Of a stretch of 64,000 nucleotides of DNA, positions 1 to 10,879 are shown piece after piece (the first letter of the stretch is position 1; the number at the start of each line of letters is the position of its first letter). This stretch comes from Henckelia pumila. Taxonomy: Eukaryota > Streptophyta > Magnoliopsida > Lamiales > Gesneriaceae. Where the stretch lies: contig NC_133120.1 of the NCBI RefSeq assembly GCF_033568475.1, positions 86,632,151 through 86,696,150 of the forward strand, in the 5' to 3' direction. The notes beneath the pieces were generated by a model. That model searched no databases. It was not told the DNA's origin and saw nothing but the letters and a program-made list of their open reading frames with translations. The translations under genes and the position numbers were made by a program.

Positions 1-633
1 ATGAGCTTCATAACCTCGGGCATCCTTAGAAAGTTGCTTTCGAGTCATGGAAGCTCGGAGGGACATTTCGGCGTTCAGGACAGCAGCCTAGGAAAGAAAA
101 AGAACAATTAAAAAAGAATATAAAAGAGGAACATAAAGTAATGGATAATGGAAGGTTACCTCAGCTGAGGTAGTGTTAGAACGTTGCATCACCTCAGCCC
201 ATCCAAGGCTTTTCACATAATCGGCGTCAGCCTGGGAGATCATATCCCGGAGAACTGACCCAGCCGTTGGAGTAGGCTCGACCCCCACAATACGCAGGGC
301 ATCATGGTACATTTCGAAGAAATTGGTCCTGCACCAAACCACGGGAGTCTGAGGCTTCTCTGCCCTGAACTGACGAAGGGGTGTCATCTCCGGAATAGAA
401 GACTTCCCGGAGTCCAGCTCCACTACCTCAGGGTGAGGGCTTGACGGTGCCCGCCTTTTCGAGCCTTTAGACTGGGTGGCAAAAGGCTCAGGCTTGCTAG
501 TGGCCCGTGGTGAAGGGGCTTTAGACTTGGCTGAGCTCCCTTCAGCTCGGCCCCCTGATGGGGCAGTTGCTTTCTTCTTCTCCAACATTCTCTTCATGGC
601 TGAATCCATGACCCTTTTTTCTGCACGAGACAT
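1..633 (-). other. Antisense accessory ORF of the Tat element, distal exons
   Basis: On the minus strand an ORF starts at 633 (MSRAEKRVMDSAMKRMLEKK) and continues as a basic, Ser/Pro-rich leader followed by a compact domain with the run VVWCRTNFFEMYHDALRIVG. At about 160 the reading frame meets a GTAACC donor and the next exon appears to start near 88 after a CCTAG acceptor, with an Ala/Lys-rich, coiled-coil-like sequence that leaves the window. This resembles the extra antisense proteins of Tat/Retand elements, sometimes labelled 'putative transposase, gypsy type'. It is not a host gene and its function is unknown. Splicing is inferred from the splice-like junctions only. Confidence 0.5.
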
Positions 634-668
634 AGGGAAGGTCAGGATAAGAAATGAGAGAGCATAAC

Positions 669-3454
669 TGAAACGACCCTAACTCTCTAAATATAAATAA
701 ATATGCAGAAATTTTTTTTTTTATACTTACTAAGTAAAAATACGTACATACATGCCCATACATATATGCACAGAATAAATAGATTTAAAAATAAATAACT
801 TAAATAAAAATTCAACCTTTAATAAATTAAATATCTGAGTCTAACATTTAATAAAATACTGACATAAGCAAAATAAATAAAATTTGCATGCACTGAAAAT
901 ATTTAAATAAGATGAGTAATAATATCCACCACTGAAAATAAATAAAAATGTATAACACGATAAAAATATTCAAAACATGACGTAGACTCACACAACGATC
1001 ACGGGGTTACTGCTTGTCCGCTCAAAGGTCCTCGCCGCCGGTGGGTACTACATCCTCCTCTACGTACTCACCTGCACCATATCAGTGTAGTGAGCCTAGA
1101 GGCCCAACATGCTAACATAACAAGGGTTTAAAATAATTTAAATCACTTTAATACTAATACATAACATATACATGAATGAGCATGCTTAAAAATATCATGA
1201 ACATAACATAAACTTAAATTAAACTTGAATATCATAATAATACATAAACATTGTTGAGCAAAGTATTTTCTAACATCGAAAGGTCGTATCCATAGTGTAA
1301 CCATACATACATTAAATACTGATCAGCATGGTAAACCAACGTACGTGGCGGTGACGAATCACCTCTTAAATTGGCAGTAAACTGCCCTTCAATAGTTCAC
1401 ATATGGGGACGAATCCCCCTTAAATTGTCACACTACTTCAACTTCCAACATAAAATTATTTTCTTTTGCTCAACCTTAAACATTAAATCGTGTATAAAAA
1501 TTATTTCATGAATGCATGTACTTAAATAAAATGTGTGTCCTTCATATATATTTAATTTAATTTCATACTAACATATAAATACTAAAAATAACTTCCATGC
1601 ATAAAAATAATTAAATATATATTCAGGACACATGCAATTTCTCATGGGTTGTACTGAACTGCTGGCCCTGAAACTCAAGCCCATTTTCTTAAATTCTGGC
1701 CCACTAACACTGAGACTGGCCCATTAACATACTTAAGCCCAATAATTAATTATTCTAAGCCCAATTAATTAATTCAAGCACATTAAAACATTTCTGGCCC
1801 AATAACAACCTATTCTGGCTCAATGGCCCAAAAGCCCAAAGACTGGCCCAATAACTCCCATGGGCTCCCAAGCCCATAAAATTATTGGCAAACTTAATTA
1901 AATTTAATTAAGCCCAAAAATGATTAAATTTAACCCAAAATAATTAAATGGAGCTCAATCAAATTTTGGGATTTAATTAAGCCCATTTAACCCTTAATTA
2001 AACTTAAAACTTAAAAATAAAAATACCCGAGCCCGACTCACTTAACCCGGACTCGGACCCAACTAACCTGACCCATGACTTACTGAACTGACCCGACCCG
2101 GCCCGCCAGAAAACCCATATCCGTAACCCTAACCGTGAATTCTATCTTCCTTCTTCTCTAAACCTGCGCCCAGCTGAGCGGCTTCACCAAAAACGTTTGT
2201 GCTGCCTACTCCGACCACCTATGGCCTTGAAACCACCGCCCAAACTTAGACAACATCAAGCCGGTTCTAACCCAACAAATTTAACCTCAAACCAAGTCCT
2301 GTAGTAGGAGAACAAACCAAAACACTACAGGCCTTGTTTCTGCTCGCGCACAGAACGCAAGCACGGACTTCCGGCCAATCGGCCGGCAATATCCGGCCAC
2401 CACTGGCCGGAGAACTACCTGGAATACCTTTGCCAATGTCTTGAGGTTCTAACCCAACTGGAATCACCTTAAAACACGCTTTGTGGACCAAGAACGAGCC
2501 AATCTCCCAACCCCGCTCAATCTGCGCGATCTGCTGTGCATCAGAAGGACTGGCTTCGGTTCCATCCCTTTCCAACCTTAAACACCGAGCCAACCCAAGT
2601 CTAAGAACCCTAACACACCCCTCTGAACCTCGGACCAGCAGCCAGCCCGTCTCCCATGACAAAAACGTGAGCTTTAGCATGAAAAACAAGTAAAACCATG
2701 AGTTGTTCATGTTCTAACCAAGAAACTTCATCATAATCGTAAATAACATCAACTAATCAATGAAAATCTGACATGAATGAATTAACTAGCTTATATGGTG
2801 TTCAAGAAGAGAATTCAACATGCCTTTATAATTGTTTGATGAATGATCACGCGTTTACGGCTCCGGGACGACGAAAATTCTAAGAAACTTGAGGATCGGC
2901 TATGGCTTGAAATCTTCTGTCAAAACGTGAGAATGGAGGCTGAAGAATATGGGGGGATGTCGGCTGAATGGGTGGTGGGGTTTGGGGTAGGTTTAGGTTT
3001 TTATTTTATTGTAGATTGTAGATAATATCTTAAAAATATCTCACTAAATTAATATGTAAATATTATACCTTAAATATAAAGTTTTAAACTCCTAAAATAT
3101 TTAAAAGTCTGATAACACAGCCAAAATCCCGAAATATAATATTAGGGAATTTTTAAATATTAATAAAAGTAATTAAAATGACTTATTTTGGCTAAAAATA
3201 AACCCTTAAATAAATATATAACTAAATATTTTGGCTAAATATTTTGGTATCTCGTCCGTCCACGGTCCTGTCTACGCGATCAAAAAAATTAATTTCCATA
3301 AATCATGAAAAATCACTAATTATGGGTTAAATGCTTAAAAATAACTTGCACACATAATTTCACATAATTATTTAACCCATAATCTAAAATTCTAAATAAA
3401 TAAAATCCCTAATTATGCATGCGAATTTATGTATTAAAAATACTGGATGTTACA
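669..3454 (-). mobile_element. Solo LTR (Ty3/gypsy, Tekay/Del-like) inside the Tat element
   Basis: The 2786 bp insert begins TGAAACGACCC and ends GGATGTTACA, and is flanked by the perfect 5 bp direct repeat ATAAC (664-668 and 3455-3459). That is the signature of an LTR-element insertion. No gag or pol reading frame lies inside, so it looks like a solo LTR left by LTR-LTR recombination. In reverse orientation it starts TGTAACATCC, like many Tekay/Del-type plant LTRs. The ORFs visible at 2267-2710 and 2481-2693 are inside it and look non-coding. It is younger than the Tat element it interrupts. Confidence 0.8.
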
Positions 3455-4006
3455 ATAACATTAGTAAAGCGGAGCACGGGCGGGGGAAGGGCCGTACCTA
3501 AGTTTCCTCGAACAAAAACATCTGCCGAGCTGAGCTCATGGTGGCAGAGCAGGTCCTCTGCCAAAAGGGCAGAGACATCAAAGCACCTTCCCCCTTATAG
3601 CCCTTTGGGCTCCAGTAAACAATTCCCCTTGACGGAAGCTCGGGACGGGAACAGTTAGGAGTGGGAGAACATCCCTCCAAGCTGAACATATGTCCCAATC
3701 ATCGGAGGGACATACAAAAAAGAAAGCATTTTTCCAATTTTTATTGGAGCTGGGAGAACCCTTAAAAAATTTGCAGTTGGGTCGGCAGAAAAAGTAAAAA
3801 GGGCCCTCCTCAGAACGTTTGGGCAGCAAGAAATTACAAATGGTAAAACAGTTAACTTCGAAGCCCAGAGTCCTAAAAAGAACTACAAAACCACAGAGAG
3901 TTCGGAAGGAGTTGAGGGTGAACTGTCCTAGGTGAAGCTCATAGTATCGGTTGAATTGTTGGAAAAGTAAGGGGAGGGGAAATCTAAGACCTGCCTCCAG
4001 CTGATC

Positions 4007-4336
4007 TTAATAAAAAGTATAATACCCTGGAGGAGGGTGGTTAGCTCGGTCTGTGGGGTCAGGAATGATGAATTCATAAGTCTTCGGGGCGTGGGATAGA
4101 GCTCTTATCTTTTCCTCATCCGAGGCATCTAGCTCGGAGGGATACTGCTCAAACCACGACACCACAGAGGCTTCTGGGTCATTGCCCAGGTCATCATCCC
4201 GAGCTGAGGTCGAGGGGTGAGCAGGGTCCTGGCCTGTAGGCTCTCCTGCGGGGGTAAGTGCGAGGGAATCAAATCGATCCACCTCTCGGAATATTTCATC
4301 CGAGCTTCCAGAGTTAGCTCGGGAGGAGGAGGCCAT
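4007..4336 (-). other. Antisense accessory ORF of the Tat element, proximal part
   Basis: A minus-strand ORF of 109 codons starts MASSSRANSGSSDEIFREVD and is acidic and Ser/Pro-rich (GQDPAHPSTSARDDDLGNDP), with a C-terminal run ending HPPPGYYTFY. It lies between the solo LTR and the 3' LTR and reads away from the 3' LTR, the same orientation as the ORF at 1-633. The MASSS... acidic start and following ...YEFIIPDPTDRA... style match the N-terminal region of antisense proteins in Tat-type elements. Treated as part of the fossil element. Confidence 0.5.
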
Positions 4337-4737
4337 TACTTACAAGGATACTTAGGCGGGGAGCTCGGTAACAGAAGAATCGAGAAAGCATGGGAGCTCG
4401 GAAAAGGGAATCTGAAAGAAAATTAAGAGAAGCAAAGTGAGGGGAAAAGTGAAAATGAATTTTCACAGTCAAGACCTATTTATAGAAGCAGCAAGTGAAT
4501 CCAGGCCGTTGATTTTTTGGAAGAGGGACGGCTCGGATTTTCTGAAATTTGAAAAGTTACCGTTACATGATGACACGTGTTATTAGAATTAAAGTTGTCC
4601 TCACTCATGTACCTCAGCTCAGTACAGTCGAGGGTAACCTCACCCAGGCACCTTAGCTCGACATCCATTTAGGGTCATCTCAGCATAAAAACGAATTTCG
4701 AGTCTTTGACCTCAATTCGACTTTTATGGGAGGGACT

Positions 4738-5725
4738 TGTGATATCCGGAAGAGGAAATCACTTCAGCTCATAGATGACCCTAAGGTAAAGATCAATTCT
4801 TAGCTAGCCAGAATCGTCCGGGGGATCAGCTCAGGTCGGGAGTTTGGGAACTCGGGAGCTCGGCCAAGGTCTCCCATTGTAATGTCTAGCTCAGCTCGGG
4901 AGCTCGGGAGCTCAGTCAAACTCCTCCACCTTTACCTCCAGCTCGGCTCGGGAGCTCAGCTCGGGACCTCGGGAGCTCAGCCAAATTCTTTCACCATCCT
5001 CTCCAACTTGGGTTGGGAGCTCTGGAGTTCATCTCAGCCCCGATGTCAGTAGGAGCTCAGTCAAACTCCTCCACCTTCACCTCCAGCTCGGCTCGGGAGC
5101 TAAGCTCGGGAGCTCAGCCAAATTCTTTCACCATCCTCTCCAACTCGGGTTGGGAGCTCTGGAGTTCATCTCAGCCCCGATGTCAGTAGGGAGTTAGCTT
5201 AGTAGAAGGGTTGAATAACCTTGATGAGCTAGCTAAGTTGTTAGGATCAGTGTTCAGGTGGAGTTCAGAGGTTCAGCAATAACTTACTCACCCCTTTTCC
5301 ATATGACCTCAGGGAGAGCAGCAATATAGCATCCTCATGATGACTGTTCTGCTCAGATTAAGTGTATTGTTATTTCCTTTGTTCGACAAGATTCGGACGA
5401 GATCTCAGCCTAAATATTCGGGATTGTGATCCCAGGGTTCGCGGATTCTTGATAAGGAAAGTAGGCGCTAAACCCGGAGCCCTCTCCTATAAATACCAGG
5501 TTCACTTTCATTATTTGGATCCTAATTTTTCACTCGTGTGCACACACCACTCTCTATATTTTTGCTATTGTAGCATCTGACTTGAGCGTCGGAGGGGATA
5601 CGCAGGAACACCTTCCGGCCCCCCTTAACACTCTTGTTAGTGGTTTCAGGTCAGCAGCAGTTCATCTTTTATTTGGAGGAGCTTCTTCAGCTCATCCAAG
5701 GAGATCACTTTATTGAGGTATATCA
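4738..5725 (+). repeat. 3' LTR of the Tat-type element
   Basis: 988 bp, starting TGTGATATCC just after a polypurine tract and ending GGTATATCA, so the tips are near-inverted repeats. TATAAATACC at about 5489 is a plausible LTR promoter. The following bases (ATAAG) may be the target duplication but the 5' end is outside the window. The U3 part is filled with GAGCTCGG words and a tandem repeat (see 4908-5190). Confidence 0.65.
4908..5190. repeat. Two 145 bp tandem units in the Tat LTR
   Basis: GAGCTCAGTCAAACTCCTCC begins at 4908 and again at 5053. Both units continue through the same CAGCTCGGCTCGGGAGCT and CCAAATTCTTTCACCATCC words to GATGTCAGTAGG. Shorter GAGCTCGGGAGCTCAG words precede them from about 4850. 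GAGCTC is palindromic, so the block is rich in short inverted repeats. Confidence 0.85.
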
Positions 5726-8629
5726 ATAAGATTTTTATTTTTTAGAAAATTAAAGTAAATGTCATTCTCATTTTTTAAAACGTGTAATCATGACTTTCTA
5801 AATTTGGTGAAATCATTTTTTGTTTTTTTCAATAAATTTTTAAAATTAATAATAATAGTAATTTTTCATTATCATACAAAAAAATTATTTAACTCAGCTT
5901 GCCACAATGTAAATACGTCCAACACCCTTATTTCTTATTATTAACAATATTGATAGATAATATGACAAGCTTATTAATTAATATTTTCTATTATTCGGTA
6001 GATTGCTTTATAAAATAATTATTATTATATTTTTTATGATTAATAATTTATTTCTTATCATTTTGTATTCTACGGAATATATAACTGTTAATATATTTTT
6101 AATTTTATGCATAAATACAACTATTTTTACATCCATTATCAATAATATTATTAATTAATTTATTATTATTTGAATAATAATATCATATTATCATCATCAA
6201 ATATTTATTAAGAAAAAATATAATTCATAATTAAATGCGTATGTATTAATTATTTTGAAATATAAATATTGCTTTTATAATAGTTTATTGAGATGGAGAA
6301 AAATGATAATTAAGGAATGTATATTTTAAGATTATCAACTTATAAAAGGGTATATTGAATAATCTTTAATAAAAAAAGCTATTTTTAAAAATAACTTATT
6401 AACATAGGCTAGAATAAGTAATTTATCTTAATTTTATTTATATTTAAAGAACAATAATATAATAGTCGTAAAAATTATTGATGTACTAAAGTACAATTTA
6501 AAATGTCAAAATTTAAAAAAAGAAGAAAAAAAAGTGTAATATCTATAAGTGTAATTTCGGGGGAAAAATGATAGTGTCTCTTTTATCTAATATATAAAGA
6601 TTACTTATAGACTGTGTTAATAATTTTTTGACATATATATAATGAATTAAATATTTAAAAGTTTAGATAATTTTTAAAATTTTAGTTGAGATAAAATTTT
6701 ATTTAGTAATTAAAAAGATTAAAATCAAATAAGATAAAATGATTATAAATACATTACAAATAATTTAATTATTTTATAAACATTACATTATTAATATAGG
6801 CTCAGATGAAGATATAATTATAATTTTTTTAGGTGAATAGAAAATTATAATTCTTATTTAGGTTTCACGGCCAAATCATCAGTTTGAAAATTAATTACTA
6901 TAAAGTGAAGATTTTTAGTTAAATAGTAAGATAAGATTTTAGTAAAAGTATCGTTTGCTTCATGGATATGATCATATTAAAGTGAATAGGGATATATATA
7001 TAATTTAGAGTAATGCTAGATGTACACATCGGTGTACACCTTGGTTTACACCCTTTCTTATTAATTATAAAATTTTCATTGATCAACTAGATATTTATTT
7101 CTTATCATGGGTATTTTTGCAATTAATGAGGGAAATTAGAAAAATTTTAAGTAATGATGTAAACTAAGGTGTATACTACAAGGTGTACATCTAGCATTTT
7201 TCTATAATTTATGATAAATACTATAGTTTGATAAATTATGCAATGTTTGGCATAACTTTTATGTATAAGATTATTTTGCATTCGATTTACATATACCAAA
7301 ATATCTTTACCACTTTTTCGCAAATACCTAAACCTGCTTTCGTTTGCACCATCCGAATCCCCTCATTTAAATTAATTCATTAGTTGGGATTGTGGACTGT
7401 AAATTTACCAAAATATATTTACCACTTTTATGTATAAGATTATAGCTTCACCAAATAATTATCTCCCAGTATCTTTCTGATTCGTTCCATCTTAATTTTA
7501 TATGCATTAATAAAAGCGGTACTGGATTTGTGGACTGTAAATTAGTTGGGGAAACCGATTATATTGAATGGTACTGTTCGGTGGATGCATTCATGTATTA
7601 GGCGGGACATGACACATCATTCAATTTGACACGACATACAAAAATCAGCCATATAATTAATTAGGAAATCATATGATCATCAAATTGATTCATCATTAAA
7701 AAAAATAATTGTATTTAAAGACTATAAAGACGTATAGTCAATTAATTTCTAATAAAATCGAAACATTTGCGTAGCTTCACATCGGATCTTCTCTCGAATC
7801 ATTTTAAAATAGAGCACATGGCCTTAGCTGCATGGAGCCATCCATGGACAGAGATGGATGAATACCGAACACTACTCTAGTACTCTCATTCGCATTTATG
7901 ATTTTGTCATAATCATTATTAATTAATTCACTTTTGTGTAAGCTCCATTTTTTTTATTATACCACGTAATGATAGCAAAATAGCACGTGATAACATAAAA
8001 TATATATTTATAGATATAGATGCAAGCCCAAAAAAAAATAAAAATCGAAGAGTCCAATTAGGTATCTATATTTGATGAAAATGCATATAATATGAATCTA
8101 TTAAAAAAATTGCAAACGAGTCAGTTTCTTCAGAGCAAATGTAGTGGGACAATTGACAAATAATATATATATATATGTAACATTTAATATTTTACAAAGA
8201 ACATTCACCGTGCGATATAGTGAAATTAATGGTCAACTATAAAATATATAAAGATGAAGTGTACATAAATGCATATACCCAGCTGTATCGATCATCGAGA
8301 CTGCCGTCACCATTTCATTTTCTTTTGTTTCATCGTCGTCACCTCAAACGTCATGTCCATCCAACCATATCATTCCTCATGTTTGCATAAAATTTATATC
8401 ATCATATTTTATTACGTAAAGTTTATATGAATTAATGATTTCATATTTATATTTGCATTATTCGATTTAATATTGACTCATTATCCTTGTATTAGAACTC
8501 GATAGACCTCAATGGTCCTTGCGTGATGAGCAAGGAGACATTGATTTCATATAATTTATTCGGACAAACAAATTTGTAAGAAAATTTGAATTAGAATTCT
8601 AAAAAGCTAGCTAGCTAGCTAGCTTCGAT
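5726..8629. other. AT-rich spacer
   Basis: Intergenic DNA without a credible gene. Frames are short and low-complexity. It holds one MITE (7008-7202) and scattered AT runs. The last 500 bp are presumably the upstream region of the glycosyltransferase gene. Confidence 0.7.
7008..7202. mobile_element. Mutator-type MITE (195 bp)
   Basis: Terminal inverted repeats of about 20 bp (GAGTAATGCTAGATGTACAC on the left; the right end reads GAAAAATGCTAGATGTACAC in reverse) are flanked by a perfect 9 bp direct repeat TATAATTTA at 6999-7007 and 7203-7211. A 9 bp target duplication is typical of MULE-mobilised elements. There is no coding capacity. Confidence 0.8.
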
Positions 8630-8637
8630 TATAAATA
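8606..8637 (+). promoter_or_regulatory. GCTA microsatellite and TATA box of the UGT gene
   Basis: A (GCTA)n run at 8606-8624 lies directly before TATAAATA at 8630-8637, about 115 bp upstream of the ATG at 8752. This is a normal plant TATA-to-start distance including a short 5' leader. Confidence 0.55.
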
Positions 8638-8751
8638 TATACACATACATAGAATGGTGGCCACACAATACAAATACACAATCAAACGCACTCATCACAG
8701 CTAAAAAAAAAAAAAAGAATAAAAATTCGCATATACTTATCAGTGCAGCCA

Positions 8752-10200
8752 ATGAATTCCCGCCACGTCCTCCTCATCACATATCCGGCACAAGGGCATA
8801 TCAATCCGACGCTTCGCTTCGCCGAAAGGCTTATCCACATCGGGATCGATGTCACCTTCGCCACCACCGTGCATTCGCGCCGCCGCATGGCCAAAACCTC
8901 CGCCGGCGACGCTCCCAAAGGCCTCACTTTCGCCACATTTTCCGACGGCTGCGATGAATATGGGTTCAGGCCCGGAGACGATATCAAGCGCTACATGTTG
9001 GGATTAAGAGAGGGTGGCTCGAGAACTCTGAAAGACATCGTCGCCGCCTCGTCGGAGCAAGGCCGCCCCGTCACCTGCTTGGTGTACACCCTCCTGCTCC
9101 CGTGGGCGGCGGCGGTGGCGCGGGAGGTTCAAGTCCCTTGCGCGCTTCTCTGGATTCAACCGGCGACGGTGTTGGATGTGTATTACTATTATTTCAGAGG
9201 ATTTGAAGATGAAATAAAGGCCAACTCCGATAATCCCTCGTGGAAAATTCGGTTCCCCGGGATCCCATACGACTTCTCCAAAAGCGATCTTCCATCTTTC
9301 ATGCTTCCATCCAACGAAGCCATATACACCTTCGCGCTTCCCACTTTCAAGGAGCAATTTGAAGTTCTTGATAATTACGAAACCAAACCCAAGGTTTTAG
9401 TGAACACTTTCGATGCGTTGGAGCCCGATGCTTTGAAATCCATTGAAAACTACGAGTTCATCGGGATCGGACCCTTGATCCCACCTGCTTTCTTAACGGA
9501 TCTTGATGATTATAATCAAGTATCGTCTGATGTCAAATCATTCGGTGCCGATCTTTTTAAAAAATCAGACGATCGTTACATGGAATGGTTGAACTCGAAG
9601 CCGGATTCATCGGTAGTATATGTCTCATTCGGCAGCCTGTTGAATCTTCCGAAATCACAGATGGAAGAGATCGCTAGAGGGTTGTTAGATTCGAAAAGGC
9701 CATTTCTCTGGGTCATTCGAGCCAAGCCAGACGAGAATGAAGAAGAAGAAGAGGATCAGAAGCTGAGTTGCATGGAAGAACTCCAAAAGGTGGGGAAAAT
9801 AGTGGGATGGTGTTCCCAGCTGGAAGTGCTGACACACAAGTCGTTGGGGTGCTTCGTGACGCACTGCGGATGGAACTCCACTCTGGAGAGCCTGTCATGC
9901 GGCGTTCCGATGGTGGCCTTTCCCAAATGGACGGATCAGGGGACCAACGCCAAGCTCATCCAACATGTGTGGAAGGTTGGGGTTCGTGTGAAAGTGAATG
10001 AGAATGAGAATGAGAATGATGGGTTGGTTGAGAGTGATGAGATCAGAGCTTGCATCGACAAAGTTATGGATGGAGGTGAAAATGGGAGAGAAATGAGAGA
10101 TAATGCAAGAAAATGGAAGATTTTGGCGAGAGAAGCCATCAAGGAAGATGGATCTTCTACCAAGAACTTGAAAGCATTTCTTCAACATACCGGTGTTTGA
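8752..10200 (+). CDS. UDP-glycosyltransferase, UGT75-like
   Basis: Intronless ORF of 482 residues, usual for family 1 plant UGTs. The ATG at 8752 (MNSRHVLLITYPAQGHINPT) is chosen because the upstream in-frame extension starts with GTG. His16 in the AQGH motif is the expected catalytic base. The C-terminal PSPG sugar-donor box starts at Trp353 (WCSQLEVLTHKSLG), continues THCGWNSTLESL and ends WTDQ; the last Gln favours UDP-glucose. The middle run LLPWAAAVAREVQVP...LWIQPATVLDVYYYYF matches the UGT75 group, whose members glucosylate flavonoids/anthocyanins, crocetin or carboxylic acids in the cytosol. The acceptor cannot be read from sequence. Oddities are an acidic insert DENEEEEEDQ before the PSPG box and an NENENEND repeat after it, both from short codon repeats. 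Confidence 0.92.
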   Translation: MNSRHVLLITYPAQGHINPTLRFAERLIHIGIDVTFATTVHSRRRMAKTSAGDAPKGLTFATFSDGCDEYGFRPGDDIKRYMLGLREGGSRTLKDIVAASSEQGRPVTCLVYTLLLPWAAAVAREVQVPCALLWIQPATVLDVYYYYFRGFEDEIKANSDNPSWKIRFPGIPYDFSKSDLPSFMLPSNEAIYTFALPTFKEQFEVLDNYETKPKVLVNTFDALEPDALKSIENYEFIGIGPLIPPAFLTDLDDYNQVSSDVKSFGADLFKKSDDRYMEWLNSKPDSSVVYVSFGSLLNLPKSQMEEIARGLLDSKRPFLWVIRAKPDENEEEEEDQKLSCMEELQKVGKIVGWCSQLEVLTHKSLGCFVTHCGWNSTLESLSCGVPMVAFPKWTDQGTNAKLIQHVWKVGVRVKVNENENENDGLVESDEIRACIDKVMDGGENGREMRDNARKWKILAREAIKEDGSSTKNLKAFLQHTGV

Positions 10201-10879
10201 TTTCGTCGCGATGAAATGCATGTATAATGCACTTCTTAAATAAGTTAATGAGATAATTTTGTATTTTTTAAATGTTAAATGTATAGTCTAATGTGTAATC
10301 TTAGTTATACATTGGGGAATTTCGTGTCAGGAGTGATGCCATATGAAGATATATATGAAGTATAACTTTTCAACGTGATGAAATGAAACACCGGTATGCA
10401 TGTTGTTTGTATAGTGTGTAATCTTAGTTATACGTGTGGCAAATTTTGTTAGGAGTGATGCGATATGAAGTAATATATATGATGAAATTACAAACATGAT
10501 CTTTATGAAAGGAATATTCATGATACTAAATTCAAAAAAAAAAAAATTTAATTCGAAATTTGATTACTATTTATTTTATTTTATGTTAACAAAATATAAT
10601 AGTACAAACAATTAATGGGCCACATAGAGAATAGGCTATGTTGTTAATACCGAACGATAAGCCCAACATATCGGGCCCATTGAATTAGTTTGTGAGCCCG
10701 CTCATGAAAAAAAATAAAATAAAGAGGGAGGACCATTAAGTTCCCGCCACCAACATCAAAACGTTCCCTCCAAAAACCACTTGTTCTCTACTGCGCGCTC
10801 AAGAAACCCTCACTCAAGCCCTTTCTGCAGCTCAACAAGAATTGATATTGGGAAATTTCATCGAGAAATTACTCTCGCT
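10201..10879. other. Spacer with a 128 bp tandem duplication
   Basis: The 3' flank of the UGT gene contains two imperfect copies of a unit starting GTATAGT (10281 and 10409), both with GTGTAATCTTAGTTATAC and AGGAGTGATGC. The rest, from about 10500, is AT-rich and then becomes the 5' flank and leader of the next gene (start 10880). No separate gene is seen. Confidence 0.65.

Larger units (their letters stand above)
1..5725 (+). mobile_element. 3' part of a Tat/Retand-lineage Ty3/gypsy LTR retrotransposon
   Basis: The window opens inside this element. Reading on the + strand, the right end shows a purine-rich tract (ATGGGAGGGACT, about 4726-4737) directly before a TG...CA sequence (4738-5725) with the make-up of a 3' LTR, including the TGACTTGAGCGTCGGAGGG stretch that I associate with Tat-type LTRs. 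The polymerase region lies off the left edge. Between it and the LTR lie ORFs on the opposite strand, as known for Retand and related Tat elements. A 2.8 kb solo LTR sits inside. It is a fossil: truncated by the window and interrupted by that insertion. Family call is inference from layout and LTR wording. Confidence 0.65.

Noticed and set aside
2267-2710. 147-codon minus-strand frame and overlapping plus-strand frame
   Set aside because: They lie inside the solo LTR bounded by ATAAC repeats. Composition is that of a GC-richer LTR segment and the proteins have no recognisable domain.
8743-8751. Extended start of the glycosyltransferase
   Set aside because: The codon there is GTG. The first ATG is at 8752 and gives the normal N-terminus of the family.
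9004-10221. Several minus-strand frames over the UGT gene
   Set aside because: They are shadows of the GC-richer plus-strand coding sequence.
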